Shown one piece after another: positions 26,362 to 36,045 of a DNA stretch of 64,000 bases. Source of the stretch: Mycoplasmatota bacterium (GTDB taxonomy: Bacteria > Bacillota_I > Bacilli_A > RF39 > UBA660); NCBI GenBank assembly GCA_022774645.1, contig JALFKQ010000007.1:27914-91913 (forward strand). Direction: 5' to 3'. Position 1 is the first letter of the stretch. Every line of letters begins with the position of its first letter. The notes beneath the pieces are model-generated. The model was not told the DNA's origin, did no database searches, and saw only the letters and a list, made by a program, of their open reading frames with translations. The position numbers and the translations under genes are program-made.

Positions 26362-28702
26362 ACCATTTCCAATTTTTAATTTCTGGCATATCCTCACCAT
26401 ATTCTTTTATATATTCCTTATGTTCAATAAGTTTATTTTTACACCACTCATTTAGTGATGAAGATTTATCACCTAACTTATCTAAATATTTTAGTGCATC
26501 AATTACTAAATTATATCTATCTAATTTATTTTGAACTTTCATATCAAATGTTGTTGTGATTGTTCCTTCTTCTAGATATCCATGAACATGCATATTCTGG
26601 TTATGTCTTTTATATGTTAACTCATGAATAAGGTTTGGATAACCATGAAAAGCAAATATTATTGGTTTATCTTTTGTAAATAAATTATCATATTCACTAT
26701 CTTCTAGTCCATGTGGGTGATTTTCATTACTTTGCAACTTCATTAAATCAACTACATTAATAAATCTTATTTTTAAATCACTAAAATTTTCTCTTAATAT
26801 TTTAGTAGCAGCTAGTGCTTCAATTGTTGGTGTTTCACCGGCACAAGCCATTATTAAATCTGGTTCACTGCCTTCATCATTACTTGCAAAATCCCATATA
26901 CCAAGTCCCTTCGTACAATGTTTGATAGCTTCGGGCATATTTAACCATTGTGGTCTTGGATGTTTTGATGCAACTATTACATTAATATAATTTTTACTTC
27001 TGATACAATGATCAAAACAAGATATCAATGTATTAGTATCTGGAGGTAGGTATATTCTTACTATGTCTGCTTTTTTAGTAACAATATGATTTAAAAATCC
27101 GGGATCCTGATGAGTAAATCCATTATGATCTTGTTGCCATACATATGAACTTAAAATATAGTTTAGAGATGAAATGTCCCTTCTCCAAGGTAAATCCTTT
27201 GTTACTTTTAACCATTTAGCGTGTTGACTTGCCATTGAATCTACAATTCTTATAAATGCTTCATAACTATGTATAAAACCATGCCTTCCTGTTAAAAGAT
27301 ACCCTTCTAACATACCTTCACATAAATGTTCAGATAATATAGAATCAATAACTCTTCCATATGGACTAATGAATTCATCATTATCATATTTTATTCCATT
27401 CCATTGTCTATTTGTTACTTCAAATATATGATTTAATCTATTTGAAAGAGCCTCATCTGGACCAAATATTCTAAAATTTTTTTTATTTTCATTTAATTTT
27501 ATAATATCTCTTATAAAGTAACCAAGTTCCATCATATCTTGACTAATTGTTTCACCTGGTTTTTTGACTTCTACACCATAACCTCTAAAATCAGGTATAT
27601 TTAACTCTTCCAATAAAAGGCCACCATTGGCATGAGGATTCATTCCCATTCTATGATTTCCTTTTGGAGCTAACTCTTTTAATTCTTTCTTTAAAGTTCC
27701 ATTTTCATCAAATAATTCATCTGGTTTATAGCTCCTTAACCATGCTTCTAATATTTCTAAATTTTCCGGATGTTCTTTATTTACAACCACTGGAACTTGA
27801 TGACTTCTAAATGTTCCTTCCACTGGTAAGTCATTTATAAATTTAGGGCCACCCCATCCTTTTGGTGTTTTTAATATTATCATTGGGAAAGTAGCTCTTT
27901 TATTTAATCTAGTTTTACTTTTAATAATTTTTATTTCTTCTATACATTTATCTAGTGTTCTAGCCATTAACTCATGTATTTTAGCTGTTGAAGATGCTTC
28001 TACTATATATGGATTCCATCCGCAGCCTTCAAAATATTTAATAAGCTCTTCTTCTGGTATTCTTGAATATACAGTTGGATTTGCTATTTTATATCCATTT
28101 AAATGTAAGATAGGAAGGACTACTCCATCAGTTAGTGGATTTATTATTTTATTTAAATGCCATGATGCTGCAAGAGGTCCTGTTTCTGCTTCTCCATCAC
28201 CTACTACACAAGCAACTATTAAATCTGGATTATCTAATACTGCTCCAAATGCATGAGATAAAGAGTATCCAAGTTCTCCTCCTTCATTAATACTTCCTGG
28301 TGTTTCAGGTGCTACATGTGAACTTATTCCTCCTGGAAAACTAAATTGTTTAAATAATTTTTTCATTCCGGCAGCATCTTCTGTAATACTTGGATATATT
28401 TCACTATAACTTCCCTCTAAATAAGTATTTGCTACCATTGCTTGACCACCATGTCCTGGTCCTGAAATATATATCATATCTAAATTATATTTTTTAATTA
28501 TTCTGTTTAAATGAACATACACAAAATTTTGTCCTGGAGCTGTACCCCAATGACCTACTACATTTGGTTTAACTTGATCTAATGTAAGTGGCTCCCTTAA
28601 AAGAGGATTATCTTTTAAATAAAGTTGACCAACTGAAAGATAATTAGCAGCTCTTAAATATGCATCTATATTTTTTAATTCTTTATCACTTAGTGTTTTC
28701 AT
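26360..28702 (-). CDS. xfp: Phosphoketolase (xylulose-5-P/fructose-6-P)
   Basis: A thiamine-diphosphate enzyme of 780 residues that splits xylulose 5-phosphate (and often fructose 6-phosphate) with phosphate to acetyl phosphate. Seen motifs are [38 protein letters not shown], and the cofactor motif [15 protein letters not shown]; near the middle YGVEV and HPHG segments fit the family. The frame is open further upstream, but the ATG at 28702 has a perfect AGGAGG ribosome binding site and gives the family's usual N-terminus. It lies 64 bases behind tsaE. It points to a heterolactic or bifid-type fermentation in this organism. Confidence 0.96.
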   Translation of the reverse strand: MKTLSDKELKNIDAYLRAANYLSVGQLYLKDNPLLREPLTLDQVKPNVVGHWGTAPGQNFVYVHLNRIIKKYNLDMIYISGPGHGGQAMVANTYLEGSYSEIYPSITEDAAGMKKLFKQFSFPGGISSHVAPETPGSINEGGELGYSLSHAFGAVLDNPDLIVACVVGDGEAETGPLAASWHLNKIINPLTDGVVLPILHLNGYKIANPTVYSRIPEEELIKYFEGCGWNPYIVEASSTAKIHELMARTLDKCIEEIKIIKSKTRLNKRATFPMIILKTPKGWGGPKFINDLPVEGTFRSHQVPVVVNKEHPENLEILEAWLRSYKPDELFDENGTLKKELKELAPKGNHRMGMNPHANGGLLLEELNIPDFRGYGVEVKKPGETISQDMMELGYFIRDIIKLNENKKNFRIFGPDEALSNRLNHIFEVTNRQWNGIKYDNDEFISPYGRVIDSILSEHLCEGMLEGYLLTGRHGFIHSYEAFIRIVDSMASQHAKWLKVTKDLPWRRDISSLNYILSSYVWQQDHNGFTHQDPGFLNHIVTKKADIVRIYLPPDTNTLISCFDHCIRSKNYINVIVASKHPRPQWLNMPEAIKHCTKGLGIWDFASNDEGSEPDLIMACAGETPTIEALAATKILRENFSDLKIRFINVVDLMKLQSNENHPHGLEDSEYDNLFTKDKPIIFAFHGYPNLIHELTYKRHNQNMHVHGYLEEGTITTTFDMKVQNKLDRYNLVIDALKYLDKLGDKSSSLNEWCKNKLIEHKEYIKEYGEDMPEIKNWKW

Positions 28703-28766
28703 TTTGCCTCCTATTATATATATTTTACAATATTTATTTTCAAAAAAAAAGGTATTGCTATTTGTT

Positions 28767-29219
28767 TTACAATACTCTTTCGCATAAATCTTCATACTTG
28801 CTTCCATGAGGTGTTATTATGAATTGTCTTGTATCCTCATCAATCATTTTAATTTTTATATCAAGTCTATTTTTAGGTAAGATGTCTTCAATTAAATCAG
28901 CCCATTCTATAATACATACTCCTCTTTTAGTAAAGTATTCTTCTATTCCTATATCTTGTTTTGTATCACTTAAACGATATACATCCATATGAAATAGTTT
29001 CATTTCACCTTTATCATATTCTTTAATAATATTAAATGTAGGAGATGTAATGTTTTCATTAATTCCTAGTGCCAATGCAAAAGCTTTAGTGAAAACAGTT
29101 TTTCCACATCCTAAATCTCCAATAAGACAAATAACCATATTTGGAAATTTCTCTGATTCAATATTTTGTGCTAATTCCATAGTTTCATCTTCAGAATAAG
29201 TTGTTATCTTATATTGCAT
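28767..29219 (-). CDS. tsaE: tRNA t6A biosynthesis ATPase TsaE
   Basis: TsaE works with TsaB/TsaD in making the t6A modification of ANN-decoding tRNAs. The 150-residue protein has the Walker A motif [18 protein letters not shown], the [10 protein letters not shown] motif and the HMDVYRL segment. Length is normal. A GGTGAT ribosome binding site precedes the ATG. tsaB, tsaD are not in this window, and the gene is instead followed by phosphoketolase. Confidence 0.95.
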   Translation of the reverse strand: MQYKITTYSEDETMELAQNIESEKFPNMVICLIGDLGCGKTVFTKAFALALGINENITSPTFNIIKEYDKGEMKLFHMDVYRLSDTKQDIGIEEYFTKRGVCIIEWADLIEDILPKNRLDIKIKMIDEDTRQFIITPHGSKYEDLCERVL

Positions 29220-29354
29220 TTATATCACCATATTAATTGTAACATTAAAAAATAAATATATACAATATTTTTTATTCATTTTACATTATTATTATATTTG
29301 TCTATACAATGGTTAAATTTATTACATACAATAGTCTAGGAGGAAATGATAAAA

Positions 29355-29855
29355 ATGTTATTTGATGAAACAAATAATCACTACGATATAGTATCTAATG
29401 AAAGTTCATATGAATATGAGTATGATATAGATAAATTAGTTAATAAGAATAGTTATAATGATGTAGATATTAATATTGATAGTATCAATTTTAATAGAGA
29501 TAGTAATTTATATTCACCAGTAGAAGGTTTTAATAAGGGTAATATGTTCAATAATTTATACTCAAAATATAAAAATTATGTATATAAATTAAAGGTAAAT
29601 AGTAAAAAAGATGAATTGTTATATAATATTCAAATATATAGTTTTGCTATGAAAGATATGAATCTTTATTTAGATGTTTATCCTAATGATAAAAAAATAT
29701 TGAATAGTTTTCATGACTATAGAAAAAAATATGAGTCATTAAAAAAACAATACGAAAATGAATATGGTCCATTATGTATGAGTAATGTTGTTAATACTGA
29801 TAAATGGACTTGGATTAGCAATCCTTGGCCTTGGGATAAGGGAGGTAATAATTAA
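29355..29855 (+). CDS. Spore coat CotJA-CotJB fusion protein
   Basis: Residues about 55-75 (LYSPVEGFNKGNMFNNLYSK) match the CotJA signature, normally a separate small protein. Residues about 85-166 (DELLYNIQIYSFAMKDMNLY, then EYGPLCM and the ending NPWPWDKGGNN) match CotJB. The two coat proteins are thus one polypeptide here, with an acidic 50-residue N-terminal extension. cotJC follows with a one-base overlap, completing the cotJ operon. The ATG at 29355 is preferred over 29346, which lies too close to AGGAGG. Confidence 0.85.
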   Translation: MLFDETNNHYDIVSNESSYEYEYDIDKLVNKNSYNDVDINIDSINFNRDSNLYSPVEGFNKGNMFNNLYSKYKNYVYKLKVNSKKDELLYNIQIYSFAMKDMNLYLDVYPNDKKILNSFHDYRKKYESLKKQYENEYGPLCMSNVVNTDKWTWISNPWPWDKGGNN

Positions 29856-30412
29856 TGTTTAAATATGAGAAAACTTTGGAATATCCAATTAATATACGAA
29901 AAAAAGATTTAAAAATGGCCAAGCTTTTAGTGGCACAATTTGGTGGTCCTGATGGTGAACTTGGTGCTTCTCTTAGGTATTTAACTCAAAGATTTAGTAT
30001 GCCAGATGATAGAGGTAAAGCTTTACTTTCAGATATTGGTACTGAAGAACTTGGACATGTTGAAATGATTTGTACTATGATACATCAGCTTATTGAAGGA
30101 GCTTCAATTGATGAAATTAAAGCTGCTGGTTTAGATGCTTGGTATACAGAACATAATAAAGGTGTTTATCCAATGGATGCTAGCGGTGTTCCATTTACAG
30201 CTGCTTATATAGCTTCTACTGGAAATCCTATTGTTGATTTACAAGAAGATTTAGCTGCTGAAGAAAAAGCAAGAGCTACATATGAAAACTTAATGGATTT
30301 GACCAATGATGAAAGTTTACTTGCTCCACTTAGTTTCCTAAGACAAAGAGAAGTAGTTCATTATACTAGATTTAAAGAATTGCTTGAATATTATAAACAA
30401 AAAGGATATTAA
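29855..30412 (+). CDS. cotJC: Spore coat protein CotJC, manganese catalase family
   Basis: The 185-residue protein has the ferritin-like four-helix metal sites of manganese catalases: E in DGELGASLRYLTQRF, ELGHVEMICTMIHQL, and DLAAEEKARATYENL followed by REVVHYTRFKEL. The motif QFGGPDGELGA is typical of CotJC. It starts inside the stop of the CotJA-CotJB gene (TAATG). It suggests that the organism forms spores or derives from spore-formers. Confidence 0.95.
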   Translation: MFKYEKTLEYPINIRKKDLKMAKLLVAQFGGPDGELGASLRYLTQRFSMPDDRGKALLSDIGTEELGHVEMICTMIHQLIEGASIDEIKAAGLDAWYTEHNKGVYPMDASGVPFTAAYIASTGNPIVDLQEDLAAEEKARATYENLMDLTNDESLLAPLSFLRQREVVHYTRFKELLEYYKQKGY

Positions 30413-30423
30413 TTTTTATTATT

Positions 30424-30448
30424 AAACTTCACTATTGTGAGGTTTTTT
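30424..30448 (+). terminator. Intrinsic terminator of the cotJ operon
   Basis: AAACTTCAC / GTGAGGTTT form a nine-base-pair stem with one mismatch or wobble around TATT, followed by a T-run. Confidence 0.75.
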
Positions 30449-31142
30449 ATATGTTTTTATTTTTGAATATTTTAGCTCCTAAATATGTGAAAATAATACT
30501 ATAAATAATTATAATTATTATTCCTTTATTTAACGATAATGCTATATTATATTCTTCATTCAATAAATCTATCATACCTGTTTTAAATATTGTAAGATCT
30601 AAGTATGGTATGAATGTATATTCAATTATTTTTATGTTCTTTCTTAATAATAATTCTGTTATTGTAAGACCAAATGTTAAAAATAGAATTGGTATGCTTG
30701 ATGTTATACTTTGATTTTTTATTATTGTACTTAGAAATATAGTTATTGTTGATATTAGTATCAAAGATACACTAGTTATCAAGAAGTTATCAACATTGTT
30801 AATATTTTTATTTATTAAAAAGTAAAATAATATGGTATACATTAACATTTTTACAACGAATATGATAATTGTTAATAACTTTGATAAATATATCTTATAT
30901 CTATTCACAGGTTTTGTTAAATAGAACCTAAATGTTCCATTTTCTATCTCATTTGACATTATTCCACTGAATAAAATTGTTAATATTACTCCAATAAATG
31001 GTATTATTGTTAATAAGTTATCCACTGTTAGATTTTTATTGTTAATAAAATAATTCAATGTTAATATGATTGTTAGTATTATGAATGATATTATTTGTTT
31101 TTTGATACCTATTTTAGTAAATTCATTTCTAATTAGTTTCAT
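30447..31142 (-). CDS. ABC-2 type transporter permease
   Basis: The 231-residue integral membrane protein has six predicted helices and the ABC-2 family feature NEIENGTFRFYLTKPVNRYKIYLSKLL between helices 2 and 3. It is the partner of the ATPase gene upstream, whose end it overlaps by 14 bases. The pair could export a lipid, peptide or drug; no substrate evidence is seen. Confidence 0.88.
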   Translation of the reverse strand: MKLIRNEFTKIGIKKQIISFIILTIILTLNYFINNKNLTVDNLLTIIPFIGVILTILFSGIMSNEIENGTFRFYLTKPVNRYKIYLSKLLTIIIFVVKMLMYTILFYFLINKNINNVDNFLITSVSLILISTITIFLSTIIKNQSITSSIPILFLTFGLTITELLLRKNIKIIEYTFIPYLDLTIFKTGMIDLLNEEYNIALSLNKGIIIIIIYSIIFTYLGAKIFKNKNI

Positions 31143-32010
31143 TATTATTACCTATCATATTAAAAAATTCTTCTTCAAGTGTCTTAGTATTTTCACTTAT
31201 TCTATAAACTTTAATATCATTTAGTACTAATTCTTTATTTATTTTACTTATCGTTTCATCATTTTCATATACTTCTAAGCTTTCATTTATACAATAATCA
31301 TTTAATAATATTTTAGCTTTTGTATAATCATCTACTTCAAATAATACATTTCTTTTATCACTATTTTCTTTTATTTTTATTTTTTGAATTTTACCATTAT
31401 CAATAAATATTATTTTATTACAAATATCTTCTATTTCTTTTAACATATGACTAGATATTATTATGGTTGTATCTTTCAGTCCTTTTAAGATATCCATTAT
31501 CTTTTTTACTCCCTCTCTATCTAATCCATTTGTTGGTTCATCTAATATTAATATTTTAGGTTTATTTATTAAAGATGACGCAATAGCTAATCTTTCTTTC
31601 ATACCTAAGGAATATGTTTTAAATTTCTTTCCCAAGTATTTCTCCATTTCAACAATCTTAACTATTTCTTCTATAGTTCCTTCATCAACACCTTTAAACA
31701 TCGTTTTAAATAATTTTAAATTCTTTTTGCCTGTTAATGTTTTGTACATATCTGGTGTTTCGATTATTGTTCCTACTAAGGACATAGCTTTTTCATAATC
31801 GTATTTAAGATCATAATCATAATATATTATTTCTCCTTCATCTATTGTATAAAGGCCAGTCATTAATTTTAGTAATGTTGACTTACCTGCTCCATTTTTA
31901 CCAACTAGTCCTATTATTTCACCTTCATATGCATCAAAATTAATATCTTCTAATATTCTTTTTCCTCCAAGTGTTTTACCGATATTCCTCACTGTAATTG
32001 ATTTTTTCAT
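31129..32010 (-). CDS. ABC transporter ATP-binding protein
   Basis: A 293-residue ATPase with Walker A GLVGKNGAGKSTLLKLMTGL, the signature YSLGMKERLAIASSLI, Walker B ILILDEPTNGLD and the switch SSHML. The C-terminal 80 residues are the accessory domain common in ABC-2 drug/peptide exporters such as BcrA-type. A perfect AAAGGAGG ribosome binding site precedes the ATG. It heads a two-gene operon with the permease. Confidence 0.95.
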   Translation of the reverse strand: MKKSITVRNIGKTLGGKRILEDINFDAYEGEIIGLVGKNGAGKSTLLKLMTGLYTIDEGEIIYYDYDLKYDYEKAMSLVGTIIETPDMYKTLTGKKNLKLFKTMFKGVDEGTIEEIVKIVEMEKYLGKKFKTYSLGMKERLAIASSLINKPKILILDEPTNGLDREGVKKIMDILKGLKDTTIIISSHMLKEIEDICNKIIFIDNGKIQKIKIKENSDKRNVLFEVDDYTKAKILLNDYCINESLEVYENDETISKINKELVLNDIKVYRISENTKTLEEEFFNMIGNNNETN

Positions 32011-32175
32011 ATATTCCTCCTTTGTTTATAAAAGAGTATATACATTTTTGAAATTCAATGCAAATTGATAAAATTAAATTTTTCAGATACTTTTTGTATA
32101 TAAAAAATAATTTTCTCTTAGAGATTTTTAAATTTTAATTGGTATTTTTTTAGTGAATTTTCAATAATTATATAA

Positions 32176-32202
32176 AATAAAAAACTTACAATTGTAAGTT
32201 TT
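32176..32202 (-). terminator. Intrinsic terminator after the ClpB-like AAA gene
   Basis: AAAACTTACA / (T)GTAAGTTTT form a stem around ATT overlapping the gene's last codons; T-rich sequence follows on the minus strand. Confidence 0.7.
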
Positions 32203-33190
32203 AAATATCATCTAAATCAACATTTTCTTCTGCTATTAAGTCTTTAAATTGTTCTTTAAATTGAGCAATAGCTTTTACCTTTGCATCTTCATAAATAACT
32301 TTTGTTCTACATATTGCTTTGTAGAAGTGTTTAATTTTAACTGTATCACTATTTTCATATAAAGCCATTGAGAATGCACTCATAACTATTGTTAATGCTA
32401 TATCTGGATATCTATTACCTATTTCGTATATTCTTTTATATTCATCAGTCATATCAACTATAAATTTAAATACTTTTTCACGAATAAAATCTGTGTATCC
32501 AATTTTAATTCCAGTTCTTTTTTCATACTTTGGATATGTACCCATTAAAATTTCAACACACTGTTCTTGTGTTGGCTCAGCAACATCAACCTTTAAAAAT
32601 CTTCTTAGAAATGCTCTATCTCTTAAAATATATGCTTCATATTCTTCATAAGTAGTAGCACCAATCATTTTTATATCTCCACGGTCTAGACCTGGCTTTA
32701 ACATATTAGCAAAGTCTATACTCATATTAGAAGTATTTCTGTTAACAAGTAAGTGTACTTCATCTATAAATAATAGTATATTCTTCTTTGTTTTAAGTTC
32801 ATCTACTAACAATTGTAATCTGTTTTCAGTTTGGCCATCTTCCATTTTAGTTTCACCAAGTAAACTTGTTATATTAACTTTAATTAATTGGTATGGTTTT
32901 AAGGCATTTGGAATATTACCTGTAACCATTCTATAACCAATACCTTCAACAATTGCTGTTTTACCTACACCAGCTTTACCTACTAATAAGGCACTTTTTT
33001 CAGGTGTTAACAATATTTCTATAGTCTGCTCTATTTCTTTATCTCTACCAATAGCTGGATTTGTTACATATTCTTTTTTGCTTAAATTTTCTCCATAAGT
33101 ATCTAGGATACTTAGCTTTCTTACCCTTTCTTCAGCAGCTGAAAGAGGTTTATTTTCACCTAAATCTACAAATTCCATTTTATCATTCAT
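32201..33190 (-). CDS. Stand-alone AAA+ ATPase related to the first ATPase domain of ClpA/ClpB
   Basis: The 329-residue protein has a single AAA module: Walker [21 protein letters not shown], Walker [11 protein letters not shown], sensor 1 [12 protein letters not shown], arginine-finger region [16 protein letters not shown], and the [12 protein letters not shown] lead-in typical of Clp D1 domains. There is no N-domain, no coiled-coil middle domain, no second ATPase domain and no ClpP-binding loop. It is monocistronic. The N-terminal 40 residues are unique. The start at 33190 has AAAGAGGT; the ATG at 33211 has none. A specific remodelling job is possible but unknown. Confidence 0.8.
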   Translation of the reverse strand: MNDKMEFVDLGENKPLSAAEERVRKLSILDTYGENLSKKEYVTNPAIGRDKEIEQTIEILLTPEKSALLVGKAGVGKTAIVEGIGYRMVTGNIPNALKPYQLIKVNITSLLGETKMEDGQTENRLQLLVDELKTKKNILLFIDEVHLLVNRNTSNMSIDFANMLKPGLDRGDIKMIGATTYEEYEAYILRDRAFLRRFLKVDVAEPTQEQCVEILMGTYPKYEKRTGIKIGYTDFIREKVFKFIVDMTDEYKRIYEIGNRYPDIALTIVMSAFSMALYENSDTVKIKHFYKAICRTKVIYEDAKVKAIAQFKEQFKDLIAEENVDLDDI

Positions 33191-33252
33191 ACTATTTACC
33201 TCTTTTTTCATACTAATTTTATCAATTTTTATAATAAATGTCTATATTTTTG

Positions 33253-33281
33253 TTGACAAATATATTTTATTAATCTATAAT
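33253..33281 (+). promoter_or_regulatory. Promoter of tRNA-Asn
   Basis: TTGACA (33253-33258) and TATAAT (33276-33281) are separated by 17 bases and lie just before the tRNA. Confidence 0.85.
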
Positions 33282-33294
33282 TATTTATGCAAGT

Positions 33295-33370
33295 GCCTGA
33301 TTAGCTCAGTCGGTAGAGCAAACGGCTGTTAACCGTTGGGTCGCAGGTTCGAGTCCTGCATCAGGCGCCA
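33295..33370 (+). tRNA. tRNA-Asn (anticodon GUU), CCA encoded
   Basis: The cloverleaf is complete: acceptor GCCTGAT / ATCAGGC, D-stem GCTC / GAGC, anticodon stem AACGG / CCGTT around CTGTTAA (anticodon GTT), T-stem GCAGG / CCTGC around TTCGAGT, discriminator G and encoded CCA. It stands alone between its own promoter and terminator. Confidence 0.97.
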
Positions 33371-33380
33371 GTTGAAATTA

Positions 33381-33408
33381 AAACTTAGGTCTTTACCTAA
33401 GTTTTTTT
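33381..33408 (+). terminator. Intrinsic terminator of tRNA-Asn
   Basis: AAACTTAGGT / ACCTAAGTTT form a perfect 10-bp stem followed by a T-run. The feoB gene converges from the other side. Confidence 0.85.
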
Positions 33409-33409
33409 C

Positions 33410-35380
33410 TTATAAAAATATATTTAATATTAATAGAAACATAATTCCTGTAAGAAGTGGTACTAATAAACTATAAATCATCCATTTAGTTCCAACTTCT
33501 TTTTTTATTGTTAAAAGTGTTGTTCCACAAGGAAAGTGCATTATTGAAAATAATATTACATTCATAGCTGTTATAACTGTCCATCCATTGTTTAAAAATA
33601 AATTTCTAATATTTATACTTTCTGATAAAAGTGATATATTACTAGTATTTAAATATCCCATTATCATAATTGGTAATACTATTTCATTAGCTGGAAAACC
33701 TAATAAAAATGATAATAATATAATACCATCCACACCAAGTATTTTTCCAAATGGTTCTAATATGTTTGATAATATATAAAATGGGGTAGTATTATTTATT
33801 TTAATATTTGTCATTAGCCAGATTATTAGTCCAGCTGGTATTGATACTAAAATTGCCTTTTTTAATATTGATAACGATTTATATATAAAACTATTTTTAA
33901 ATATTTTTGTTAACTTAACTTTTTTATAATCAGGTAATTCTAAAACAAAGAATCCACTATAACCTTTCAATAATGTTTTAGATAATATAAATGATGTTAA
34001 GAATGAGATAGTTATTGCAAATAATACAAATAGCATCAAATAAAATGAAATTAATAATTTATTGGAACTATTAACAAAGAACATAGATATTAGTGCTATT
34101 ATCATTGGAAATCTACCATTACAAGGTATAAATGAGTTTGTTATTATTGCTAGTAATCTATCTCTTTTACTATCTATTATTCTGCTTCCAACTATTGCAC
34201 AAGCATTACATCCAAATCCAGAGCACATTGTTAATGATTGTTTTCCATGACAATTTGAACACTTGCATATTCCATCTAAATTAAATGCTATTCTTGGTAA
34301 AATACCTGTTTCCTCTGCATAAGTAAATAAGAAAAAGAATATTACAAGAGGTGGAAACATAACAGATATAATATATGTTACTATTCTATATATTCCAAAT
34401 AATAATGGTTCATATATTAACTTAGGCATATGAATATTCAGCATAAAATTATATAAAGTATTTTCTAATGAAGAAAATAATTTACTCAATAAATCACTAG
34501 GATAATTTGCAAGAACTATTGTTATTAAGAATATACCAAACATTATTAAACATAATGATAATATACAATATACTTTATTTGAAAATATCTTATCTAACTT
34601 AGTGATTTCCTTTTCTTTTATTGTTAGCACTGAATTAGATATTTCTTTTGAAAGATTATTCAATTTAATAGATATTTCATCTGATATTAATTCACTATTT
34701 ACTCCTCTTAAATAGTGGGATAATTCTTTACTAATAATATTTATTCCATATCTTTCATATATATAATCAACAAGTGAAGTATCATTTTCTAAAACTTTAA
34801 TTGCAATAAACCTACTATTAAAATATTTAGGTAATAATGACTCAACTTCTTTAATTTTATTTTCCAATTCGTCACTATAATAAAAACTGTAGTCAGAATA
34901 AGTATCTTTATCCATTATATCTAATATTTCATTTATACCAATTTTATTTTTAGTAGAACATTTTACTATTTTAATATTTAATATATTTTCTAGTTTATCA
35001 TAATCAATTTTAATTTCTTTTTCTTCTACTTCATCTATCATATTTATACATAATATTATATTTCTATTTATTTGTAATATTTGTAATAATAAGTTTAAAT
35101 TTTTTTCAAGTGATGATGCATCACATACATATATTATTTTTTCATAATCATCAAATAATAATGTATTCTTTGTAATTTTCTCTTCATCACTAAGACTACT
35201 CAATGAATATATACCTGGTAAATCAATCATAGTATATTTGCTTTTTTTAATTTTTTTCTTTGCTAGCTCTACTGTTTTACCTGTCCAATTTCCTGTATGT
35301 TCATGTGAGTGTGTTAATGCATTAAATAATGATGATTTTCCTACATTAGGATTACCACATAATAATATATTATTATTCAT
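33410..35380 (-). CDS. feoB: Ferrous iron transporter FeoB
   Basis: FeoB imports Fe2+. The N-terminal G domain has G1 GNPNVGKSSLFNALT, G2 region TGNWTGKTVELA, G3 DLPGIYSL and G4-like NMIDE. The membrane part has the two Gate motifs, including PCNGRFPMII and FGCNACAIVGSRI with a nearby CSNCHGKQSLTMCSG. The length of 656 residues is within the shorter range. It overlaps feoA by 8 bases. A GAGGTAAG ribosome binding site precedes the ATG. Confidence 0.96.
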   Translation of the reverse strand: MNNNILLCGNPNVGKSSLFNALTHSHEHTGNWTGKTVELAKKKIKKSKYTMIDLPGIYSLSSLSDEEKITKNTLLFDDYEKIIYVCDASSLEKNLNLLLQILQINRNIILCINMIDEVEEKEIKIDYDKLENILNIKIVKCSTKNKIGINEILDIMDKDTYSDYSFYYSDELENKIKEVESLLPKYFNSRFIAIKVLENDTSLVDYIYERYGINIISKELSHYLRGVNSELISDEISIKLNNLSKEISNSVLTIKEKEITKLDKIFSNKVYCILSLCLIMFGIFLITIVLANYPSDLLSKLFSSLENTLYNFMLNIHMPKLIYEPLLFGIYRIVTYIISVMFPPLVIFFFLFTYAEETGILPRIAFNLDGICKCSNCHGKQSLTMCSGFGCNACAIVGSRIIDSKRDRLLAIITNSFIPCNGRFPMIIALISMFFVNSSNKLLISFYLMLFVLFAITISFLTSFILSKTLLKGYSGFFVLELPDYKKVKLTKIFKNSFIYKSLSILKKAILVSIPAGLIIWLMTNIKINNTTPFYILSNILEPFGKILGVDGIILLSFLLGFPANEIVLPIMIMGYLNTSNISLLSESINIRNLFLNNGWTVITAMNVILFSIMHFPCGTTLLTIKKEVGTKWMIYSLLVPLLTGIMFLLILNIFL

Positions 35381-35597
35381 AACTTACCTCTATTTTTCTA
35401 GCATCTTCATTTCTTAAAGCTATGAATGTATTTTTTATTTTATAACAAGACGGATCTTTAAATAATGATGTAAACATCTTTTCAACTTTTTCTCCATTTA
35501 TAAATCCTAAATCATATAGTCTTCTCTTTTTTATTCCAGATAGGTTTATATTTTTAATATATACTGGTTCATTTGTATTTAAATCTTTTAGATTCAT
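35373..35597 (-). CDS. feoA: Ferrous iron transport accessory protein FeoA
   Basis: The 74-residue SH3-like protein (NLSGIKKRRLYDLGFINGEK, ending DARKIEVSYE) matches FeoA, a cytosolic partner of FeoB. The frame is open far upstream, but the ATG at 35597 has an AAGGGGTG ribosome binding site and gives the normal length. It is immediately followed by feoB. Confidence 0.92.
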   Translation of the reverse strand: MNLKDLNTNEPVYIKNINLSGIKKRRLYDLGFINGEKVEKMFTSLFKDPSCYKIKNTFIALRNEDARKIEVSYE

Positions 35598-35617
35598 AAA
35601 ACACCCCTTACTAATGT

Positions 35618-35646
35618 AATATATGAAATATATCTTTTTTTGACAA
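35618..35646 (-). promoter_or_regulatory. Promoter of feoAB
   Basis: On the minus strand TTGTCA (35641-35646) and TATATT (35618-35623) are 17 bases apart, about 20 bases before feoA. It overlaps a TTGACA on the plus strand that may serve the divergent gene. No clear Fur box was recognised. Confidence 0.55.
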
Positions 35647-35664
35647 ATAATCATATTATTTACT

Positions 35665-36045
35665 ATGAATAAGAGTTTCCATGATTTATTTAATACTAAT
35701 CCAAGATATTCAACCTCTATTTCCTTTATTTTAGGTCTTCTTTTAGTTGATAATCTAACTGCTCCTGAACAAAATATGATTGGAAACTGGATTATATTAA
35801 TTGGCCAAACTATTCTTACAAATGCTGCTTCACAAAATATTATAGAATCTAGAATAAATGGTAATATTATTAATATAAATTCAAAAGAAGCCAAATGTAT
35901 ATACAATCCACCTGTTTATGATATAAATAAAATTAGAGAAATAATTAGAAAACTTTATCCAGATAGCAGTAGTGATATAGATAAGTTAAATGATATGTTA
36001 AATGATCTTCAAAAGAAAGTTGAAGAATTAAAAAAGAATAATTAG
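35665..36045 (+). CDS. Hypothetical protein with C-terminal coiled coil
   Basis: The 126-residue protein begins MNKSFHDLFNTNPRYSTSIS and contains a conserved-looking segment (DNLTAPEQNMIGNWIILIGQ) with a half-hydrophobic helix, then a PPVYDINKIREIIRKLYPDS linker and a heptad-like end (KLNDMLNDLQKKVEELKKNN). Similar small proteins seem common in Firmicutes but have no known role. No ribosome binding site is visible; TATTAT at 35654-35659 lies five bases before the ATG, so a leaderless transcript is possible. Confidence 0.65.
   Translation: MNKSFHDLFNTNPRYSTSISFILGLLLVDNLTAPEQNMIGNWIILIGQTILTNAASQNIIESRINGNIININSKEAKCIYNPPVYDINKIREIIRKLYPDSSSDIDKLNDMLNDLQKKVEELKKNN

Noticed and set aside
35597..35665. 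Fur box in the feoA intergenic region
   Set aside because: No good match to the inverted GATAAT repeats was found.
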